Below the pieces are notes generated by a model. It did not search any database. It saw only the letters and a list, made by a program, of their open reading frames with translations, and was not told where the DNA came from. Below, piece by piece: positions 32,997 through 42,616 of a DNA stretch of 64,000 nt; the first letter of the stretch is position 1; every line of letters starts with the position of its first letter. The position numbers and the translations under genes are program-made. Source of the DNA: Arsenophonus sp052174115 (GTDB lineage Bacteria > Pseudomonadota > Gammaproteobacteria > Enterobacterales > Enterobacteriaceae); contig JBQMRX010000001.1 of assembly GCA_052174115.1 (NCBI GenBank), positions 434,001-498,000 on the forward strand, written 5' to 3'.

Positions 32997-34073
32997 TTAC
33001 CTTATCGAGACTAATAGAGTTTTCCATCCTTCAATAAAATTAGGATTAAAAAAAGATATTTGACTTTTATCAATTACCATCATTTTTTGTTTAATAATAA
33101 CAAGTTGTTGGTTGTCTAATTGATTATGATAAAATAAAAAAGGTATTGATTGTTCAATAAGATCTTGCCAAAAATAATTTTTTCTGCTAATAATAAAAGG
33201 AATTCCAAGCTGAATTAATAGACACAATGTACCTATACCTTGTTGTCGATTAAAAATAAAATATCCTAAATTACAATAACTTAATAAAGTAAAATAATCA
33301 TTAAAAAGCATTTTTTTATTAATAATTATTACTTCTCCGTTATGAAAATAATTTTTAGCTGCATTGGTAACTTTTGTAATGTATGCTTTATTATTATCTG
33401 GATATCCCATAGGAATAAAAATTTTAATATGTTGACTAGTAAATTGTTTCTTAATTGCTAATAATGCTTCGATATGTCGGTTAGATTCATCACCTGAATT
33501 ACCAATTAAAATTGTTATTCGATTTGTTTTGTTAATTATTTTTTTATAGGCGGTTAAAGGTAGATTCATTTTTGTTGGAAAATAAAGTAAAGATGTTGGT
33601 ATAGATAAATTTAAATGAGAAAAATAATTTAAATCCCCTCGTGTAGCAAAAACATGCCCAACCCGTTTATATGCCATTCGTCGAAAATAATAAAATAATT
33701 TAAATTTTAATGTAGCTAAATCTTCATAAAGATCAGCTCCCCAAATATGCCATAAAAATTGTTTTCTACGAATCTTTCCAACTAATAATGCAAACCAAAT
33801 TAATATATTAAATTGACCATGAAAAAAGAATTGACAATTTCTGTTTACTTTTGCTTTCATAATAATAACATTAGCAATTGCTTTTTTACTATAAAATTGA
33901 TTAATATATAAATGAGGATATTGTGATTTTAGAGTGATATCATGACTAACAACCATAAAGTGTCTTTTTTCTTTTGATGGTACGGATAAATATAAAATAT
34001 CATTAAAAAATGTTAATATTGTTTGATTATGATGTGGGATATCAGATCCTAATACATGGATTAAAGTTTTCAT
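32997..34073 (-). CDS. wecF: WecF, Fuc4NAc transferase (ECA lipid III synthesis)
   Basis: Adds 4-acetamido-4,6-dideoxy-D-galactose to lipid II, completing the ECA repeat unit. It has 358 residues (E. coli 359). It begins with IHVLGSDIPHHNQTILTFFND. Later come FFFHGQFNILIW, FLWHIWGADLYEDLA, VFATRGDLNYFSHL, GNSGDESNRHIEAL, IPMGYPDNNKAYI, and YFIFNRQQGIGTLCLLIQ. The ATG overlaps the wzxE stop in ATGA, and GGAAG precedes it by 2 nt. Intact. Confidence 0.96.
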   Translation of the reverse strand: MKTLIHVLGSDIPHHNQTILTFFNDILYLSVPSKEKRHFMVVSHDITLKSQYPHLYINQFYSKKAIANVIIMKAKVNRNCQFFFHGQFNILIWFALLVGKIRRKQFLWHIWGADLYEDLATLKFKLFYYFRRMAYKRVGHVFATRGDLNYFSHLNLSIPTSLLYFPTKMNLPLTAYKKIINKTNRITILIGNSGDESNRHIEALLAIKKQFTSQHIKIFIPMGYPDNNKAYITKVTNAAKNYFHNGEVIIINKKMLFNDYFTLLSYCNLGYFIFNRQQGIGTLCLLIQLGIPFIISRKNYFWQDLIEQSIPFLFYHNQLDNQQLVIIKQKMMVIDKSQISFFNPNFIEGWKTLLVSIR

Positions 34074-35320
34074 TTCTTCCTTTTATAAATATAAAATACA
34101 CTACTACAAAGCATAAAATAAATAATATAAGTTGTCATATAAGCTTTAGAAGCACCTAAAGCGCCTGAAGTTGGTATTAAATAATAAGCAAACCCTATTA
34201 ATAAAATAAATTGAATCACTTCCATTAAAATGTAAAAGTGTAATGCTCCTTTAGCGATAACTAAATAACCAAATATATAAGAACTAATTTTTAATACATC
34301 ACCAATTAATTGCCAAGCAAAAAGATTACGCATTAATATAAATTTATCAGAAAAAATTAATAATATTATAAAATCTCGTAATAGCCATATGATAATACTA
34401 ACTATTATTATTATTGGTAAAACTAACTTTAAGGTTTTAAAAATTTCTACACTAATTTTATCTTCGTGTTTTAATTTAGCTAAAGTTGGTAATAAATAAA
34501 CATTAAAAGATATAGTAATAAATTGTAAATATATATCTGAAATATTACTTATTCCTTGCCAAATACCCACTTCATTCCAACCATATTGATTAATCAATAA
34601 ATTTCTTATTATAATGTAGGCAATCGGTAATGTAACTAAAGTTATCAATGTCATTAAAGTAAATTTAGTTAAATTATAAACAATAGCAATATTCCAACAT
34701 GGTTTAAAATATGACAAATATAATTTCTTGTAACGTAAAATAAAAACTCCTGATGGCACAATAATTAATGCAGGAATTAAGGTTAATATTATTAAGAATC
34801 CTTTATAATCACTTAATTTAAAGAAAAAATAATAAATAATTATTCCTATTAAACTACCTATGCTAATTGATAGTGCATTACTTTTTGCATCACGAAAACC
34901 CTTTAATATTGCTAAAAAATAATTAGCATAAGCAATTACTATTTGTATCAATCCTAGAGCACAAATAACCATTTTGTATTGAATATGACCAAATAATGTA
35001 AAACTAATAAATGAACTAAAAAATAAAAAAATAATCGCTAATATGGTTGAAAACCCTAAAATAATTGATGATGATGTACCTAATAGTGCACTTAATTTTG
35101 TTGGTATTTGATGATATTCAGCTACATATTTAGTTACTCCATTATAAATTCCAGCACCAGATAAAATACCAAGAATAATAATTAGTTGACGAAAATTTCC
35201 TATTTGACCAACTCCAATTGGACCAAAAGAAATGGCTAATAATTTGATAATAATTAATCCAGTGCCAATTTTTATCAAAATTGAAATTGCCGTCCAAATG
35301 GACGCTTTAGTTAAAGACAT
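34070..35320 (-). CDS. wzxE: WzxE, ECA lipid III flippase
   Basis: MOP-superfamily flippase moving the undecaprenyl-linked ECA repeat across the inner membrane. The 416 residues equal the E. coli length. It starts MSLTKASIWTAISILIKIG, with GPIGVGQIGNFRQLI, GIYNGVTKYVAEYH, LAILKGFRDAKSNALS and NEVGIWQGISNISDIYLQF. Twelve or so membrane helices are evident. It lies 1 nt after wecE and overlaps wecF by 4 nt, so it is fully embedded in the operon. Confidence 0.96.
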   Translation of the reverse strand: MSLTKASIWTAISILIKIGTGLIIIKLLAISFGPIGVGQIGNFRQLIIILGILSGAGIYNGVTKYVAEYHQIPTKLSALLGTSSSIILGFSTILAIIFLFFSSFISFTLFGHIQYKMVICALGLIQIVIAYANYFLAILKGFRDAKSNALSISIGSLIGIIIYYFFFKLSDYKGFLIILTLIPALIIVPSGVFILRYKKLYLSYFKPCWNIAIVYNLTKFTLMTLITLVTLPIAYIIIRNLLINQYGWNEVGIWQGISNISDIYLQFITISFNVYLLPTLAKLKHEDKISVEIFKTLKLVLPIIIIVSIIIWLLRDFIILLIFSDKFILMRNLFAWQLIGDVLKISSYIFGYLVIAKGALHFYILMEVIQFILLIGFAYYLIPTSGALGASKAYMTTYIIYFMLCSSVFYIYKRKK

Positions 35321-35321
35321 A

Positions 35322-36452
35322 TTAAATAAAAAAACATTGAATTTGATTGATTACTTGTTGCTGTTTTTTCTTTGTAAGATTATAAAATATAGGTAAACGA
35401 ATCAAACGATTACTTTCTTTTGTTGTATAACAATCATCACCATGAAAACGACCAAATTTATAACCAGCTGGGCTAGAGTGCAAAACAATATAATGAAATA
35501 CTGACAAAATATTTGCTGCTTTCATATGCTTATTAAATGCTGTTCTTTGCTTAATATCTTTCAGTTTAATATAAAATATATGAGCATTATGTTGTAAATA
35601 AGTTGGTATAATAGGTAAATCTAGTTTTCCAATTTTAGCTAAAGGTTTGAGTATTTGATAATAATTTCTCCATAAATTTAATCTACGACGATTAATTTTT
35701 TCAGCTTGTTCTAATTGCGCCCATAAATAAGCTGCTTGCAGACTTGACATTAAATAACTAGAACCAATATCACGCCAAATATATTTATTGACTTGCCCGC
35801 GAAAAAATTGATTACGATTAGTTCCTTTTTCTTGAATAATTTCTGCTCGTTCAATAAGTGAAGGAATATTAATTAGTACAGCACCACCTTCACCGCCAGA
35901 AGAATAATTTTTTGTTTCATGAAAACTATAACAACCAATATGTCCTATTGTGCCAAGTGCTTTACCTTTATAAGTAGACATAACACCTTGAGCTGCATCT
36001 TCAACAACATAAAGATGATATTTTTCTGCTAACATCATAATAGTATCCATTTCACAAGCCACGCCAGCATAGTGAACAGCTACAATTACTCGAGTTTTAT
36101 TTGTAATCGCGGCTTTAATTTTATTTTCATCCATATTCATAGTATCAGGACGTATATCGATAAATACAATAGTTGCTCCTCTAAGCACAAAAGCGTTAGC
36201 AGTAGAAGAAAATGTAAAACTTGGCATAATAATTTCATCACCAAATTTAATATTAAGTAAAATTGCGGCCATTTCTAAAGATGCAGTACAAGAAGGTGTT
36301 AATAACACTTTCAAACATTGAAAATATTTTTCCATCCATTTTTGACAACGCTCAATAAAGAAATTATTATCACATAACTTACCACCATTTATAACCTTTT
36401 TTATATAATTTAATTCAGTACCTACAATTGGTGGTTTATTAAATGGAATCAT
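35322..36452 (-). CDS. wecE: WecE, TDP-4-oxo-6-deoxy-D-glucose transaminase
   Basis: PLP-dependent aminotransferase that makes dTDP-4-amino-4,6-dideoxygalactose for ECA. The start is ATG 36452 (MIPFNKPPIVGTEL), the family N-terminus; the frame is open 24 codons further only within wecD. It has 376 residues, as in E. coli. PLP-site features are LTPSCTASLEMAAILL, MPSFTFSSTANAF, VVEDAAQGVMSTYKGKALG, and the Schiff-base Lys in SFHETKNYSSGGEGG. C-terminal segments are NAHIFYIKLKDI and TTKESNRLIRLPIFYN. It overlaps wecD by 14 nt. Confidence 0.96.
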   Translation of the reverse strand: MIPFNKPPIVGTELNYIKKVINGGKLCDNNFFIERCQKWMEKYFQCLKVLLTPSCTASLEMAAILLNIKFGDEIIMPSFTFSSTANAFVLRGATIVFIDIRPDTMNMDENKIKAAITNKTRVIVAVHYAGVACEMDTIMMLAEKYHLYVVEDAAQGVMSTYKGKALGTIGHIGCYSFHETKNYSSGGEGGAVLINIPSLIERAEIIQEKGTNRNQFFRGQVNKYIWRDIGSSYLMSSLQAAYLWAQLEQAEKINRRRLNLWRNYYQILKPLAKIGKLDLPIIPTYLQHNAHIFYIKLKDIKQRTAFNKHMKAANILSVFHYIVLHSSPAGYKFGRFHGDDCYTTKESNRLIRLPIFYNLTKKKQQQVINQIQCFFI

Positions 36453-37161
36453 GTTGTCCTCGATATAACCAATAATCTGTACTTTTAATTTGCGCACCCA
36501 TTTTTGAATATAAACGCATGGCATTAATATTACTAATTTGAGTTGCTATTCTTAATTTTTTTCTTCCTTGTTGGGCGCACCATTGACATGCTGTTATTAT
36601 CAATTGTTTACCAATACCCTTTTTTTGATGAGCAAGAACAGTAGCTAATAAACCAATTCTTGCTTCTTTCTCTATTGATAATTTTTTTATTGTGACAAAT
36701 CCATAAATATCTCCTTGTATACCTCTAACTAATAAACAAACATCATCAAAAGTACCTTTAACAGTTTTTTCAATCCAAAGAGAATAAAAACGAGCATTAT
36801 CTATTAATCGATACCATGGCGCACGAAAACGACTATGTAAAAAAGCTGTAATAGCAATATTTTTTAGCTCTTTAATATCCCTTTCAACTGCTATGTTTAT
36901 AGTTAAATTATATTTTTTTATGATATTGGTAATATTTAGGCAAAAATTAATTTCACCTTCAACCAATAAAAACCCCATAGTCATCATTCTATCAATTAAT
37001 TTAGTATTATCGGTAGAAATTTTAGCTTGTACAATATTATAATCAACTAATTGACTTAATAAAATAATTGGCGCATTAGGTGAAAAATCTAACTTTGCTA
37101 TTTTACGTTTAAAAAAATTACTTTCCCAATTAAGTTTTTTAATATTAGCGTGGACAAACAT
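36439..37161 (-). CDS. wecD: WecD, dTDP-fucosamine acetyltransferase
   Basis: GNAT-family enzyme that acetylates dTDP-4-amino-4,6-dideoxygalactose to dTDP-Fuc4NAc. The start at ATG 37161 (MFVHANIKKLNWESNFF) aligns with E. coli WecD; 14 upstream codons in the frame overlap rffH. It has 240 residues against 224. Readable segments are FLLVEGEINFCL, AFLHSRFRAPWYRL, then the acetyl-CoA loop ARIGLLATVLAHQKKGIGKQ and the end RLYSKMGAQIKSTDYWLYRG. The CoA loop is longer and more canonical (QKKGIGK) than in E. coli, which explains the extra length. Confidence 0.92.
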   Translation of the reverse strand: MFVHANIKKLNWESNFFKRKIAKLDFSPNAPIILLSQLVDYNIVQAKISTDNTKLIDRMMTMGFLLVEGEINFCLNITNIIKKYNLTINIAVERDIKELKNIAITAFLHSRFRAPWYRLIDNARFYSLWIEKTVKGTFDDVCLLVRGIQGDIYGFVTIKKLSIEKEARIGLLATVLAHQKKGIGKQLIITACQWCAQQGRKKLRIATQISNINAMRLYSKMGAQIKSTDYWLYRGQHDSI

Positions 37162-38020
37162 ATAGTAAATCCTGTAAATATTGACCATAAGCAGTTTTTG
37201 CAAGTTTTTCCGCTGATTTTTTAACTTGTTGATCAGTTAACCAACCGTTACGCCATGCTATTTCTTCCAAACAAGCGATCTTAAATCCTTGTCTTTTTTC
37301 AACCGTTTGTACAAATGTACTAGCTTTAATTAAACTGTCATGAGTTCCAGTATCTAACCATGCAAATCCTCGTCCTAATAGTTCAACATTTAATTCACCA
37401 CGTTTAAGATACATTTGATTAAGAAAAGTAATTTCAAGTTCTCCTCGTAAAGATGGTTTAATTTGTTTTGCAAAATTAATAACTTGATTATCATAAAAAT
37501 AAAGACCTGTAATCGCCCAGTTAGACTTAGCTCGTTGAGGCTTCTCTTCAATTGATAATACTTTAAACTGTTCATCAAACTCAACTACCCCAAAACGTTC
37601 AGGATCCATCACTTGATAAGCAAAAATAGTTGCTCCAGTTTGTCGAGCTATAACAGATTTTAATTTAGGACTAAAAGCCTGACCAAAATAGATATTATCA
37701 CCTAATATTAAGCAGCAAGAATTATTATTAATAAAATTTTCACCAATCAAAAATGCTTGTATTAATCCATCTGGTGAAGGTTGTATCGCATAGGTAAAGT
37801 TAACACCAAAATCATCACCATCTTCAAATAAACGTTGATAATCAGGAAGATCATTAGGTGTTGAAATAATCAATATTTCTCTTATACCAGCTAACATTAA
37901 CACTGATAGAGGATAATAAATCATTGGTTTATCATAAATAGGTAAAAGTTGTTTAGAAATAACCCGTGTAACTGGATATAAACGAGTTCCTAATCCACCA
38001 GCCAAAATAATACCTTTCAT
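37145..38020 (-). CDS. rffH: RffH, glucose-1-phosphate thymidylyltransferase
   Basis: Makes dTDP-glucose from glucose-1-phosphate and dTTP, the first step of the dTDP-Fuc4NAc branch. It has 291 residues (E. coli 293). The nucleotidyltransferase signature GGLGTRLYPVTRVISKQLLP is at residues 8-27, followed by YDKPMIYYPLSVLMLAGI, LILGDNIYFGQ, and GVVEFDEQFKVLSIEEKP. Then come TGLYFYDN, LRGELEITFLNQMYL and GRGFAWLDTGTHDSL. It overlaps wecD by 17 nt. A 59-nt gap to rffG is the largest inside the ECA run. The homologous rmlA is excluded by the ECA context. Confidence 0.95.
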   Translation of the reverse strand: MKGIILAGGLGTRLYPVTRVISKQLLPIYDKPMIYYPLSVLMLAGIREILIISTPNDLPDYQRLFEDGDDFGVNFTYAIQPSPDGLIQAFLIGENFINNNSCCLILGDNIYFGQAFSPKLKSVIARQTGATIFAYQVMDPERFGVVEFDEQFKVLSIEEKPQRAKSNWAITGLYFYDNQVINFAKQIKPSLRGELEITFLNQMYLKRGELNVELLGRGFAWLDTGTHDSLIKASTFVQTVEKRQGFKIACLEEIAWRNGWLTDQQVKKSAEKLAKTAYGQYLQDLLYVCPR

Positions 38021-38079
38021 TATTTTTTCTATTTCCTATTATATTAATAAACTTAATATTTATATAAATATTAATTATT

Positions 38080-39108
38080 TTATGTATTATTATTCCACCA
38101 ATTTTTATGATTTAAATACCATTTAACTGTTTTTCGGATACCTGATTCAAAACTTTCTTGTGGCTTCCAACCTAATTCTTTCTCTATTTTACTGGCATCA
38201 ATAGCATAACGCATATCATGTCCAGGACGATCTTTTACATAAGTAATTAAATCACGATAATGATTGATTCCATTAGGTTTAATTGGATATAATTCTTCTA
38301 ATAAGTCACAAATAATTTTTACAACATCAATGTTTTTACGCTCATTATGAGCACCAATATTATAAGTCTTACCAATATCTGCATGGCTGATAACTAAATA
38401 TAATGCGCGTGCATGATCTTCAACATAAAGCCAATCACGTATTTGTTCGCCTTTGCCATAAATAGGTAAAGGTTTACCTTTTATTGCATTTAAAATCATC
38501 AAAGGAATTAATTTTTCAGGAAAGTGATAAGGACCATAATTATTTGAAGAATTAGTTATTAATATCGGTAAACCATAAGTACGTCGCCAAGCTTTTACTA
38601 AATGATTACTAGAGGCTTTTGAAGCTGAATAAGGGTTACTTGGTGCATAAGGTGTTTTTTCTGTAAATAACGATTCATTAGCTTGTAGATCTCCATAAAT
38701 TTCATCAGTAGAAATATGATGGAAACGAAATAATTCTTTTTTTTGTTGGTTTAAATTATTCCAATAATTACGAGCTGCTTCTAATAAAAAATAAGTACCA
38801 ATAATATTGGTTTTAATAAAATCTATTGGTTTATTAATTGAACGATCAACATGACTTTCTGCTGCTAAATGCATAATAACATCAGGTTGATATTTTTTGA
38901 ATACTTTATTAATTTTTACTCGATTACAAATATTTATTTTAGAAAAAATATAACGAGAACTTTTTATAACTGAAGTTAATAATTGTATGTTGTTAGTATA
39001 AGTTAAGTTATCGATAACTATTACGGTATCGTTAGTATGCTCAATAATATAACGAACGACCGCAGAACCAATGAATCCAGCGCCACCAGTAATTAAAATA
39101 CGTTTCAA
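38080..39108 (-). CDS. rffG: RffG, dTDP-glucose 4,6-dehydratase
   Basis: Short-chain dehydrogenase-type enzyme converting dTDP-glucose to dTDP-4-oxo-6-deoxyglucose. It has the NAD motif GGAGFIGSAVVRYI, HLAAESHVDRSI, HHISTDEIYGDL with the catalytic Asp-Glu pair, and the YSASKASSNHLV motif. It ends with DRPGHDMRYAIDASKIEKEL. About 342 residues against 355; the C-terminal tail is short. No ATG exists at the 5' end: TTG 39114, GTG 39111 and TTG 39108 are all in frame. I prefer TTG 39108 because it lies 7 nt after AGGAG, overlaps the wecC stop as TTGA, and gives the family start MKRILITGG. Confidence 0.94.
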   Translation of the reverse strand: MKRILITGGAGFIGSAVVRYIIEHTNDTVIVIDNLTYTNNIQLLTSVIKSSRYIFSKINICNRVKINKVFKKYQPDVIMHLAAESHVDRSINKPIDFIKTNIIGTYFLLEAARNYWNNLNQQKKELFRFHHISTDEIYGDLQANESLFTEKTPYAPSNPYSASKASSNHLVKAWRRTYGLPILITNSSNNYGPYHFPEKLIPLMILNAIKGKPLPIYGKGEQIRDWLYVEDHARALYLVISHADIGKTYNIGAHNERKNIDVVKIICDLLEELYPIKPNGINHYRDLITYVKDRPGHDMRYAIDASKIEKELGWKPQESFESGIRKTVKWYLNHKNWWNNNT

Positions 39109-40367
39109 CACCAAACTCCTTTTGTATCAATAATCCATTTTTGTTTGATTTGTTTACTATTAATTTCCTTAAATTCTTTATGGTCAACAAGTAATAAAAT
39201 AATATCTGAATTAGCAATAGCAACCTCAATAGATACTAATTGACAGAGACCATCCAATGATTTTGGTAATTTATTAATATTTGGTTCTATCACAAAAATT
39301 GTATCAATATTCCAATTAGTAATCATTTTAATAATTTTTATAGCAGGGCTTTCTCGTAAGTCATCAATATCTGGTTTAAAAGTAAGACCAAAACAAGCGA
39401 TTTTAATTTCATTTTCTCGTTTACCTGTTTCGATTAAACAATTCGTTAACATTGTTTTAACTTGATTAATAACCCAAATTGGCTTGCTATCATTAACTAA
39501 ACGGGCCATATGAATTAAACGAGATTGTTTTGGATTTTGAGCAATAATAAACCAAGGATCAACTGCAATACAATGCCCACCAACGCCTGGGCCTGACTGT
39601 AAAATATTAACTCGAGGATGACAATTAGCTAAATTAATTAACTCATAAATATTAATTCCTTGTTCAGCACAAATAAAAGATAACTCATTAGCAAAAGCAA
39701 TATTTACATCACGAAAACTATTTTCTGTTAATTTACACATTTCAGCTGTTTTTGCATCAGTAATCATACATTTACCAGAAATGAAAATTTTATATAATTC
39801 ACTAGCTCGTTGAGATGATTTCATTGTCATACCACCAATAATTCGATCATTCTTAATTATTTCAATCATAACTCTTCCTGATAAAACGCGTTCAGGACAA
39901 TAAGCAATATCAATATCTGAATTTTCACCTTGTTGTTGTGGAAATGTCAAATCAGAACGCATAATTGCCAATCGACATGCCATTTGTTCAGTTGTTCCAG
40001 TAGGAGAGGTTGATTCTAAAATAATCAAATCACCTTTTTTTAATAATGATGTAATTGACTCTGCTGCTGCCATAACATAAGATAGATCAGGTTTATGATC
40101 ATTTTTAAGTGGAGTTGGAACTGCGATCAAAAAAACATCTGCATTTTGAGGCATAGTAAACGCTTTTAAATATCCACCTTCTACAGCTATTTTTATAGCC
40201 TTTTCTAGATCAGGTTCAATAATATGAATTTTACCTTGATTAATTGTATTAACCGTATATTGATTAATATCAACTCCAATCACTTTTTTTTGATGTGCAG
40301 CAAAAGCTGCTGCTGTAGATAAACCTATATAACCTAGACCAATAACAGAAATAATTTCAAAACTCAT
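39105..40367 (-). CDS. wecC: WecC, UDP-ManNAc dehydrogenase
   Basis: NAD-dependent four-electron oxidation of UDP-N-acetylmannosamine to the uronate, the donor for WecG. The 420 residues equal E. coli. The Rossmann motif VIGLGYIGLSTAAAFA is at residues 8-23, followed by VPTPLKNDHKPDLSYV, ESTSPTGTTEQM, YCPERVLSGRVM, TAEMCKLTENSFRDVNIAFA, the catalytic Cys in GPGVGGHCIAVDPWF, and CFGLTFKPDIDDLRESPA. It overlaps wecB by 11 nt and rffG by 4 nt. Confidence 0.97.
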   Translation of the reverse strand: MSFEIISVIGLGYIGLSTAAAFAAHQKKVIGVDINQYTVNTINQGKIHIIEPDLEKAIKIAVEGGYLKAFTMPQNADVFLIAVPTPLKNDHKPDLSYVMAAAESITSLLKKGDLIILESTSPTGTTEQMACRLAIMRSDLTFPQQQGENSDIDIAYCPERVLSGRVMIEIIKNDRIIGGMTMKSSQRASELYKIFISGKCMITDAKTAEMCKLTENSFRDVNIAFANELSFICAEQGINIYELINLANCHPRVNILQSGPGVGGHCIAVDPWFIIAQNPKQSRLIHMARLVNDSKPIWVINQVKTMLTNCLIETGKRENEIKIACFGLTFKPDIDDLRESPAIKIIKMITNWNIDTIFVIEPNINKLPKSLDGLCQLVSIEVAIANSDIILLLVDHKEFKEINSKQIKQKWIIDTKGVWC

Positions 40368-41496
40368 AATGTGTATCGCCTAATTGTTTCAACGCTTTAA
40401 TAATTCGTTGAGAAGCTTTGCCATCACCATATGGATTATGTACTTTACTCATTTTCTGATAATAAAAATCATCTGTTAATAATTGTGTTACCAATTGAAC
40501 AATTTTTTCTTTTTTTGTACCAACTAAACGTACCGTACCAGCTTCAATTGCTTCAAGTCGCTCAGTAGTATCGCGCATTACTAAGACTGGTTTACCTAAA
40601 GCCGGTGCTTCTTCTTGAATACCACCAGAATCAGTTAGTATTAAATAAGCTTTATTCATTAAATAAATAAAAGGTAAATAATTCTGTGGATTAATTAAGA
40701 TTATATTATTAATACCATACAAAATTCGCTGTACTGGTTCTCTAATATTTGGATTAAGATGAATAGGATAAACTAATTGAACGTTATTATGATTTCTGGC
40801 AATTTCAGTTAATGCATGGCAAATACGTTCAAATCCGTTACCAAAATTTTCTCGCCTATGAGTTGTAACTAATAACATTTTTTTATTTTTATTAAGAAAA
40901 GGATATTGCGCAGAAAGACTTTTTTTAAGTATAGCATTATTTGTAATTTTATCTCGAACCCAAAATAATGTATCTATTACAGTGTTACCTGTAACAAAAA
41001 TACGATGAGCTGGAATTAACTCATTTTGTAAATTTTTTTTAGAATGCTCAGTTGGCGCAAAATGATACATAGCAAGATAACTAACAATTTTACGATTTAC
41101 CTCTTCTGGCCAAGGAGAATACAAATTACCAGTGCGCAATCCTGCTTCAATATGACAAACCAAAATATGTTGATAAAAAGCAGCTAAACTAGTTGCCATC
41201 ATTGAAGTTGTATCTCCATGAACTAATACTACATCTGGTTTAAAAGATAATAATATAGGTTTTATTCCTTCAAGAATACGACAAGTGATATTAGTTAAAT
41301 CTTGTCCTGGAATCATAATATCTAAATCATAATCAGGTATAATCTTAAAAAGCTGTAATACTTGATCTAACATTTCTCTATGTTGAGCAGTTACACAGAC
41401 TTTCGACTCAAAAGTTTTATCATTTATCAAAGCATGCACAAGTGGTGCCATTTTTATAGCTTCAGGACGAGTACCAAATACAGTCAATACTTTCAC
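40357..41496 (-). CDS. wecB: WecB, UDP-GlcNAc 2-epimerase
   Basis: Non-hydrolysing epimerase producing UDP-ManNAc, first committed step of the ManNAcA branch. It has 379 residues (E. coli 376). Family landmarks are MKVLTVFGTRPEAIKMAPLV, TAQHREMLDQVLQLF, VHGDTTSMMATSLAAFY, HIEAGLRTGNLYSPWPEE, VTTHRRENFG, TDSGGIQEEAPALGKPVLV and RDTTERLEAIEAGTVRLVG. The start is GTG 41496 after an AGAGAG site. It is the first gene of the compact run that extends to wecG, so an operon promoter should lie just upstream (41500-41650). Confidence 0.97.
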   Translation of the reverse strand: MKVLTVFGTRPEAIKMAPLVHALINDKTFESKVCVTAQHREMLDQVLQLFKIIPDYDLDIMIPGQDLTNITCRILEGIKPILLSFKPDVVLVHGDTTSMMATSLAAFYQHILVCHIEAGLRTGNLYSPWPEEVNRKIVSYLAMYHFAPTEHSKKNLQNELIPAHRIFVTGNTVIDTLFWVRDKITNNAILKKSLSAQYPFLNKNKKMLLVTTHRRENFGNGFERICHALTEIARNHNNVQLVYPIHLNPNIREPVQRILYGINNIILINPQNYLPFIYLMNKAYLILTDSGGIQEEAPALGKPVLVMRDTTERLEAIEAGTVRLVGTKKEKIVQLVTQLLTDDFYYQKMSKVHNPYGDGKASQRIIKALKQLGDTHYEF

Positions 41497-42616
41497 AATG
41501 ACTCTCTTTTTATCTTAGCATTATTTATTTATGAAATATCTCATTAATAAATGATTTATTTTAAATATATTTATAACTTATTAAAGTTCTCTATTATTAT
41601 ATATTTTAGTAAATATATAATTTTAGTAAATAATTAGATTAACGCTTTAATAAAGTAATATTTAACTTATTTAGAACATTAATCATTCTAAAAACACAAA
41701 TATTAATATTCGATAAGGATTATCATGTTTAATTATAGATTCTTAGTGTATTTGAATATCTATATTTATAGATATTATATTTAATAATAAATCCTTATAA
41801 ATTTAACGTTACTAATATAACTATATTTTAATTATAGTTATTATTATAATTATACTCTATTGCTTATAATATTTTAATTTATTCTTATAACACCTATAAT
41901 AATGATGCATGTCAAATAAAATATATTCTTTAATTAAATAATTAAACAATAAATATATTTATATTATTAAGTAAAAAATTTATTTTTAGTATTTTAAAAA
42001 TTATTTAAAATTATTTAAATATTACTCATAACTTACTTTATAATTACTTTTTGATGATTAAATAATAATTTTTGAAAATTATTTCTTTGTTAATTATATA
42101 TCTTTAATTTTTCAATTAAAATTTAAATTAATTTATTTGTTGATAAAATATATTCATATAATAATTAGTTTATATCAAAATTATTTCAATAACTAATTTT
42201 ATGTTATCATTAAATATTTTAATATTATTTAATATGTAAATTAAATACTATTAATAAATTCGTAAAATAATTTAACGTCAATATTAGCATTTTTTATTCA
42301 TATATAATTATAATTATTATTAATTATTTAATAATAATTAACTTTCATTTTATCAATATGTAAATTTAAATTTTATAAAATTATTATTTGAATAATATTC
42401 CTATAAATCATTAATTACTGTTAAATCAACAATAATATTAATGTTTTATTTTTATTTAAAATATAAAAACAATTATTAAAATAAATATAAAATAAATGCT
42501 AAAGAAATAATCCATTTTTTCAAAAGTTATAAATAAAAATTTTTAATATCCAACTTTTTATATTTAAAAAAATCTGATGAATAAGAATTAAATCTTAATT
42601 ATATTTTTAATTATAA
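41497..42616. other. Eroded spacer at the ancestral wzzE position
   Basis: 1.12 kb of A/T sequence between wecA and wecB, exactly where wzzE (about 1.05 kb) lies in E. coli. No Wzz motif (the Pro-rich segment or a pair of flanking membrane helices) remains. As this is the only hole in the ECA locus, the loss looks specific. The wecB promoter probably lies in the left 150 bp. Confidence 0.65.

Noticed and set aside
42050..42130. Third copy of the uvrD-flanking repeat in the wzzE gap
   Set aside because: Only the short stretch tatctttaattttt with aattaaaatt resembles it; the surrounding blocks do not align.
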